In this document: piece after piece, positions 57,454 through 64,000 of the stretch
How the letters are laid out: the number at the start of each line of letters is the position of its first letter
Position numbering within the stretch: position 1 is the stretch's first letter
From: Isoetes taiwanensis
Lineage: Eukaryota; Streptophyta; Lycopodiopsida; Isoetales; Isoetaceae
Direction of reading: 5' to 3'
NCBI GenBank assembly: GCA_021234155.1
Contig: JAJEKV010000059.1
Location: 8,748,779 to 8,812,778, forward strand
Length of the DNA: 64,000 nt
Program-made: the position numbers and the translations under genes
Notes under the pieces: model-generated
What the model saw: the letters and a program-made list of their open reading frames with translations, nothing else
What the model was told of the DNA's origin: nothing
The model's database searches: none

Positions 57454-60400
57454 TTATGGAAAAGAAGCCAAAACATCCGCGAGATTTGCTGATGCACTTA
57501 CAACTTGTAACTTTGGCAATAGTTCTCCCATTAGATAATCATTTGTCATATAATTATATACCAAATATGGCTCTACAATCCAAGCATTATTCAAGTTATA
57601 GTAGCACGTACTGTCAACTATAAATGTATTTTGTGAGTGATATTTTCCAAGATACTTATCATAAACCTTTTCCAAGGTTTTAAGAAATAAAGTTGTTCTT
57701 CCTACTTAGGAGTATAATAGAGGATCCAATACGCTCAGTCTGTGACCAAATTAAAGCAAAGGATTTCATGACTGAATCTGGAAGAAATGCAGTTAGAGTT
57801 GATCTTATAATTTCCAAGTCTTGAACCGACGAAACAGCAACATCAAAGACTTGTAAACATGTCTAAATGAAATCAAGAACTTGAGGACGAAGAAATATAT
57901 GTCTGGTTTTGGTCTCAATTGTCATCACATAGTCGATAGGCACATGTCCTTTCGGGCACGAATACATAAGAACTCCATTAAGGCTTAATATCAATAGCTT
58001 CCTATGAACACATGGGTTAGTAATAATACATTCTTCTTTCTAGAGTTGCTTCTACATGGTATATGACATTCATCTAACTTATTTGCATCATTTTCAACCA
58101 CTTCCTTGTCATTCCTATCATCTCCATCACCATGGTCCAACTCAACTGGATGTAAAACTCTAGATTCTTGGAGGTCTCCCACCATAGCCCGACTTGATAG
58201 GAGTATCTTTTAAAGGTCTAGATTCATGAAAGTCATTTGCATCGGTTTCTGACTCAAACCTAAAGAGTAAGAAAACAACTCATTAGTGAAAGTTTACGGA
58301 GTCCAACGCATCAACTTCCAAAATCATTTTCAAAATCATTCGACTCAAACCTAAAGAGCAAAAAAACACGTTAGTAAAAATTCACGGACTTGAGTCCGAT
58401 TACTATCTTTTAAGGACATGAAAAAGAGTAAAGGAGGAGAAAAAAGAGAGAGGATATGCTCACAGTATTTGATGTCTATCGAGAAAGAATGCTGCTGCTT
58501 TTGCATTGCTATCAAGTGGCTTTGCCAACTTGATTAGTATCACCAAATTGGATGGCATCTTCAATGACTTGTTTTTCAATAATGTTTTACTATTGTTTAG
58601 AGGATCTTCATCTTCAATTTTCGTATCATTTTGTTGGCTCTCATACTTTATAAAATTCACAACATCGTATAAAAACTTATTACAAAATACTTTCTCTGAC
58701 TCCTCAACGACAATGGAAATAGCTTTATAACCTGAGCATATAGCTGCTTGGCCGAGCGTACCATGAAGATACCATTCACATATAATAGTTTGTTTCTTAC
58801 AAAAAGAGTTTATGAAATATTTTGCTACTTGGGCCCTCAATGGCACTAATTCACTGACCCTCAATTTATACCCACATCTGCGTAAGAGGAACTATCAGAT
58901 TTTTTTTTTCCCAACCAATTCTATTTTCGTGTTGATTGTAAAGCACATTTCAATGGGATCTTTTCCAAGGTTACATTATTTAGATTGGACTTCAAACATT
59001 CCAGGTTTTGAAATCATAACTATAAGAAGATAAGAGATACCAGTTGAAGCTATATCTGATTTTGATATCACTTGATGCTCATATACTGCATTCACAATTT
59101 GCTTATCACCTTCAATAGAATGAGTTGATGATATCGCCACACAACATTCAGGACCCATTGGAGACAAGATGCACACAGTGTACATACTTAACAATGTCAT
59201 GTCTGAACAATTTCTCCAAAACTGCTCAAAATCATTTGCATCCCATATTTCATTGCTCTTACTAGAGTGCAAATCAAGAAAAAATAAACTTATTGGTGCT
59301 TTTAGAAGATCATTGCCACTTGCCTTTGCACCCTATAGATAATTCAAAAAACTGTACATCTTCGCGATTGAACATTCGACATTGCATTCCCAATTTCTTT
59401 CTGAGCGATTCCTTCACTGTATCTGGCAAATCAACAGTCGTTGTACTTTTTTTCAAAGATGTTTTAAGATAATATGATGACATCGAGATATATATCTTGA
59501 GATCCTCATGAGTTATGTTGAAAACCTTTGCATGCTCCTCATAATCACTATTCAAGTCTTTCACTGCATTTATTTATGTATTGAGTGATGACTTCTTTCA
59601 TCGCCCTCTTCTTCTTATAAGTATTTCCACAATTATCCACATCAACTAGATCATTTCTACCCTTTGGTTTTTCCAATAACACCTCGCCACTTAATATTTT
59701 TTCTGTAAGTGGCGGCATATCATCACCTAAACCCCATTACCCGACCTCATAAAAGGAATATTGAAGAATGTAAGACATGGCCTTTGGGGACGGTTTCTGT
59801 CTAGTCATTTAAATTCTTATCCATCCACCTATCCCATATTAAATTCCAATTCTTCCATGCTTTATCAGAAAGAGTATTAAATTCATAGTGTTCACCAAAC
59901 CTTGATTTATTTGACTCATTCCTCTTTGTCGTTTTACTTATAATAATATATTTCACTAATTCTTCGAATTCCTATATGGCATCCAATAAGATTTAATACT
60001 AGTATGACAATCATTGAGATTATAAATATTAATGAATACTTACCTGCCAAGCAGTGCCTTTTCTAGAATTGCCGCATCCCTCTCCGGGTTTTCCAAGAGC
60101 AATTCATTGATTTCTAGCATGTTTCAACTGATCAACGTATGGACTTCATTAAAAAAACTATAAGCCATTAGTACAAAACCTTATAGGCAAAAAAATATAA
60201 ACTGTTAGTACAAAACCTTATAGAAAAATAGCAAGACTTTATGAGCAAATAACAAGACATAGCATGAAATACCTTTCATAGTGTGAGACAACATTGATGT
60301 TGTTCTAGACATGCAAGGCTAAAGTGCTACTTTTTGTCTCCCCTAATAATACTCTACATTTTCTCATCCCGTAAAATTTTTTCATATCATTAGAGATTAT

Positions 60401-61717
60401 ATGAGATGGTAGCCCGAATAGTACTTGGGTAGCCAAAGCAGAATGTTGTCCTTCTATAACATTCCAAAATTTCAACTTTAGTTACCAGCATCTTCTCCTT
60501 CAAGAATTTTTCAACTATTTCTTTGGTATTCTCGTTTTCTTGTTAAGCCCACTATCCGGAGGTTTAATGCCTTTTGAATTCGCTCCTGAGTTTCTACATA
60601 TTCATCAAATACAACCTGCATATTAGTAATCCCCTCCATCACTACTTCTGCCACATTATCAGCCGATTTTTCTTTCAATTCTATAATATCCTCCTTGGAG
60701 GGAAAAGAGAGCTCAATGGATGGCTAGATGGATTGTGCAGGAGCACAGGTGCATACATGTGCAAACAGAGGCAGATCGCCATAGCTTGAGGCAATATCTT
60801 GATGCTTGCTTCATCAGCAAGCTTTGGGATGCCAGCGCCCTTGAACAGGTCAAGACAGCACACTATCAACGCCACATAAATCCCACATTGGAACGAGGCC
60901 CGCAATGCTACCTGCGCACCCACTTGCCCATGAAAAGACACAGACTCATTGCCTCCATTCGCACAGGGGCACATCATCTTCGAATTGAGACAGGCAGATG
61001 GATTGGTGAGCCACGTCAGGACAGGCTCTGTCAATGCTGTCAAATGGGAGTCATTGAGGATGAATCTCATACCCTTCAAAGTTACCCAGCATATGATCAA
61101 ATCCGGACGCGCTACGCTGAGTTGGTCAGGCCTGGCCAGTCGCTACATGTGACATTGAGCACGACATCCATACGGGTGCTAGGATCATACCTTCAGGAGG
61201 TCATGGACATGCGAGATCAGCTATGTCCTCGGGCACGCGCTTGACATGTACATACACATTTATTTCATGATGATGTATACTTGTACAGTTTGACAGCATT
61301 CTTATTACTGCCACGGTTTTTCCCTCGAAAACCCTTCGGGGCGAGGGTTTTTTAACTCGGATAGTAATAAGTTTGCTGCGCTCCTTCTAGGTCCCATAGG
61401 CCGATTGGTCTCAGTGGACGATAAAAAACTATTCTTCTTTATTCTTCTTTATTCTTGACCACATTTAGTTCTTCCTGCAGGTGTACAAAATTAGAGCAAA
61501 GAGCTTCATTCTCTGATTTTAAACTTTTGATCTCCTCTAAGAGCTTCATTTCCCTGAGAGCAGATTCTTGCCAGAAGTTAACTAGTTCCCTCATGATAGT
61601 TGCCAGAGAGATTTTGGCTTCTTCACCATCACTTTTAGCCCTCTGCTTGGTCTCAATTTCTGCATCAAAAGTCCATGCCTTTGGTTTTTTCGACCTAGTT
61701 TCCTTGTGCAATGCCAT
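57454..61717 (-). pseudogene. Second decayed gene of the ParB / methyltransferase / FCP1-like type
   Basis: It starts at ATG 61717 with a charged coiled coil (ALREMKLLEEIKSLKSENEAL), is interrupted by a LINE (60690-61456), and resumes with KEDIIELKEKSADNV. ALNLRIVGLTRKRE, NTKEIVEKFLKEKMLVTKVEIL and, in another frame, NVIEGQHSALATQVLFGLP (about 60440) follow. GQHS is the ParB-type G-x-H-R/S loop. 59564-58460 holds PISLFFLDLHSSKSNEIWD, DFEQFWRNCSDMTLLSMYTV and CEWYLHGTLGQAAICSGYKAI, which resembles the D-x-x-x-GTG-x-x-A-A-x-x-GR loop of N6/N4 DNA methyltransferases with Asp and Arg replaced. 57990-57454 is FCP1-like: KLLILSLNGVLMY (nucleophile Asp now Ser), FALIWSQTE and NTFIVDSTCYY. An in-frame stop and frameshifts show it is dead. 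Confidence 0.5.
60690..61456 (+). mobile_element. LINE 3' end (ORF2 C-terminus, hairpin, (TTCTT)n tail)
   Basis: A 174-codon frame (60720-61244) carries the ORF2 C-terminus: LPMKRHRLIASIRTGAHHLR, then RLCQCCQMGVIEDESHTL, a zinc-binding C-x2-C..H with the last Cys replaced by Tyr. The 3' UTR has a hairpin (CCCTCGAAAACCCTTCGGGG and its partner, 61322-61352) and GGCCGATTGGTCTCAGTGGAC before the TTCTT tail. It is inserted in the - strand gene and is homologous to the element at 18300-19196. Confidence 0.8.
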
Positions 61718-61889
61718 CTTCAGCCTGATAGCCCCTGTTTTTTATTGCCCCTCTGTTTTTATTGCCCCTCTGCCATTATAATCCCTTGCTGTCGGAACCT
61801 TAGATCATGTATCTTCTATTGCAACCAGACTGACCCCGACCAGGACCAGAACCTGTGCACAGATCGGGCCCTTTGGGGCTTATGCGGCT

Positions 61890-61975
61890 TATCCAGAGAG
61901 AGGGAGAGGGAGAGGGAGAGGGAGAGGGAGGGGCAGAGGCAGGAGTCGAGGTAGAGGTAGAGGCAGAGGTAGAGG
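61890..61975. repeat. GAGAGG / GAGGTA simple repeats
   Basis: (GAGAGG)n followed by GGTAGAGGCAGAG units, adjoining the inverted LTR-A copy. Confidence 0.85.
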
Positions 61976-62015
61976 TGATTTTGAGCAGGTAGAGGAAGAT
62001 GCTCAACATATGGAG

Positions 62016-63095
62016 TGTGACGCTCCCAACAAATATACGGCGCCCGGCCGTACACGCCATAGGAAATCCCCCATCCGGTCCTTCGACCGCATGGGCCCTT
62101 CCGCCTATCCCCACGACTCCAGGGTATCCCTAGTGTAGGAAGGCGACACGACGGTGTCGTGCACGCCCTTCCCCTATAAACAACGCCAGAACTAGCAACA
62201 ACAATACATCGAACTACCTCAAAGGGTAGCATGTCTATACATCCATAGATACAATGGAGATAAACATATGTCGTAAAACATGAGAGCTCCTACCTCAGGC
62301 TCGGACTCATGGGGAGGTAGACTGAAGGCTAGGCCACAAGATAGAGAAGACCGAGTCATAACAATGGCAGGGCTGGCTATAGACAATGGCTAGGGTTGAC
62401 CACTCGATCCGCCCCTCCTGTGCATACTTTGCAGATGGGCTAGATCGGGCGCTGGTACGACTCTAGCCTTCCGGATACGCAATCTCATGGTATCACCCAT
62501 CGAGACTGCTTCGGGTTGCATCTCCCCAGTTCGACGAGGCCTTCCCGTGGTCTAGAGGTTCCATGGACGGCTAGAGAATTGTGGCGACGCACGATTCTTC
62601 CCCGACTTAATCCCCCAAAACAGGAGCCAGGCCGTCACCTACAGCTCTTGAGAGGTAGGGCGACACCATTGCCCCAGGAGGTGTCGGACCCATGCCCGCC
62701 CACTCGAAATGACCGGCCATAAGCCTAGCCTGCTATGGGGTCCCCAGTAGTCGCGCTCAACAGGGACCCTCCCTCTGTCTCGCCTCTACCCCGTTATGTA
62801 GTGTTGAGTCATATCATAGCCCCCATAGCCCGGTGGGTTCCTATGCACAAACCGCATAATAATAAGAACTAAAGGGTCTAAACTAGGAGCATCACTAAGT
62901 AATGGCTACTAGGTCTCTACCCCCCTTCCCAATACAAGAGGAGCAAACATGATCAACCAACATCACATATCCACATAACATGATAATAATGAGAATAACA
63001 TCTAAACCTAATCATATACATCTAACTTACAGTTAGGGTTCATTGATTAGGGTTTAAGATCTAGACTGAGGGTTCTAGGAAGGCTTTACTAGATA
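62016..63095 (-). mobile_element. LTR family A, copy 3 (inverted, truncated)
   Basis: On - it matches 8205-9287, ending CGTCACA at 62016. The sequence after that end is not a primer-binding site, and the 5' part upstream of the AACCCTAATCAATGAACCC block is missing beyond about 63095. It is a solo or truncated LTR. Frames inside it are not genes. Confidence 0.75.
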
Positions 63096-64000
63096 AAGCT
63101 TAATTGACATACACAAATTGAGATTGTTGGGTCAAAAACATTGCATGTGCATTAAAAAGCCCTTAAAAAGATGCGAGCTTGATGATCCTTTGAGGCAGGA
63201 CAAGATCATGTATAAAACCTAGGCCACCAAGCAGACTATTCATGTTTTATTACCCGAATCAAAAAGAAATTAAAGTCATAAGATTTATATAAACTAAATA
63301 CAAAGATGAGCACATTTCAAAAATGTAAGCCTTACTTGAACGTGAATGATATTGGGCTTCTTAATGTACAAATGCTCCTGGCTGAAGAAGGCTTCATTGC
63401 CAGAGTTGTCAACATGTTAGGCAACCTGATAAAATCTCCATGACAAGCCATCTATGATGATCATAACCTGAACGATTAGATCTGATACATAATTCATAAT
63501 TACCTCATGTTGGGCAACCAACGGCACTTGATTACCATCACTATATATTTGCAACAAGTTATCATTATCTCTCTACAAGCTCCTAGCACATGGATAAATG
63601 CCCTCCTGCTGCATCCGACTAACCCTTTTTTATGCTTCTAGTCTGGGACAACGTTGTGTGGTTCCAACTCAGATGTTAGTTTTGCGGCACTTAATCTCCA
63701 TTACAACTGACAGAACTATACAAGCACTAAGTAAGGTTGTAGAACTAGGTATAAACAATAAGCTTTCAAGAAGTAGTACTGCACCCAGAGTGTTAATGGC
63801 ACAATGCTCTAGTGTTGGGTTTTGCTGAAAACCTTCATTGATGACAATTAAGTAATTGTTGTTCTGACAAAAAACAAAAGACTAGTGCAACTATACATAG
63901 AAAGGAACCTAATAAACATGAACTTACACATGTCATACCTCAATATCTAATCAAGCAATTAAAAATTTCATATACATACTCTGGAACAAAAAATATGAAC
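63096..64000. other. No supported gene; possible - strand exon
   Basis: 63350-63490 on - reads DNSGNEAFFSQEHLYIKKP in one frame, with stops nearby. It has coding character but no recognised family. The rest is AT-rich. Confidence 0.3.

Overview
This window looks like nuclear DNA of a land plant with a large, AT-rich, repeat-filled genome. The evidence is a spliced mTERF-family organelle gene, a plant SMI1/KNR4-like gene, a relic of a plant ABCB transporter, a Ty3/gypsy LTR element with a plant Tat-type RNase H, and several broken LINEs. A fern or lycophyte would fit the style of the repeats, but nothing here proves the clade. Only two genes look intact: the SMI1/KNR4-like gene (2841-3938) and the mTERF gene (32101-33015, one intron). 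Nearly everything else is mobile DNA, tandem repeats or decayed coding sequence.

Layout. 1-7.7 kb: two copies of a repeat ending in (AATTC)n, the SMI1/KNR4-like gene, a partial duplicate of its 3' end, and LINE fragments with a (TATTC)n tail. 7.75-17 kb: two LTRs of family A, the first followed by an initiator-Met tRNA primer site, and between them short tandem repeats, a histone H3 relic, a TIR element with 111-bp arms and an ABCB relic. 17-26.5 kb: minisatellites, a LINE relic, GC-rich motif clusters and a 4.7-kb array of a ~1.1-kb satellite. 26.5-34.7 kb: another LINE relic, a 65-bp-arm hairpin, the mTERF gene and a second small TIR element.

34.77-56.95 kb is the main structure. A gypsy-type LTR retrotransposon (34771-56945) is flanked by the 5-bp duplication CCTAT. 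Its 5' LTR is split by a 12,115-bp DNA transposon (37200-49314) with perfect 32-bp terminal inverted repeats and the 4-bp duplication AAAT; the 3' LTR preserves the empty site. This transposon carries, on +, a broken transposase-like gene of the DUF7869 type. On - it carries a decayed multi-exon gene that reads as ParB-like, then possibly methyltransferase-like, then FCP1-like HAD. It also contains a perfect 50-bp palindrome and many copies of a GCGC-rich palindromic motif. The retrotransposon itself is defective and has an RNase H domain placed before the reverse transcriptase.

56.95-64 kb: a second decayed gene of the same ParB/methyltransferase/FCP1 type lies on - just outside the retrotransposon. 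A LINE is inserted in it, and a third family-A LTR on - follows. The most interesting system is the large TIR transposon with its unusual putative cargo, together with the related gene about 20 kb away. All domain calls are by eye, without database searches.
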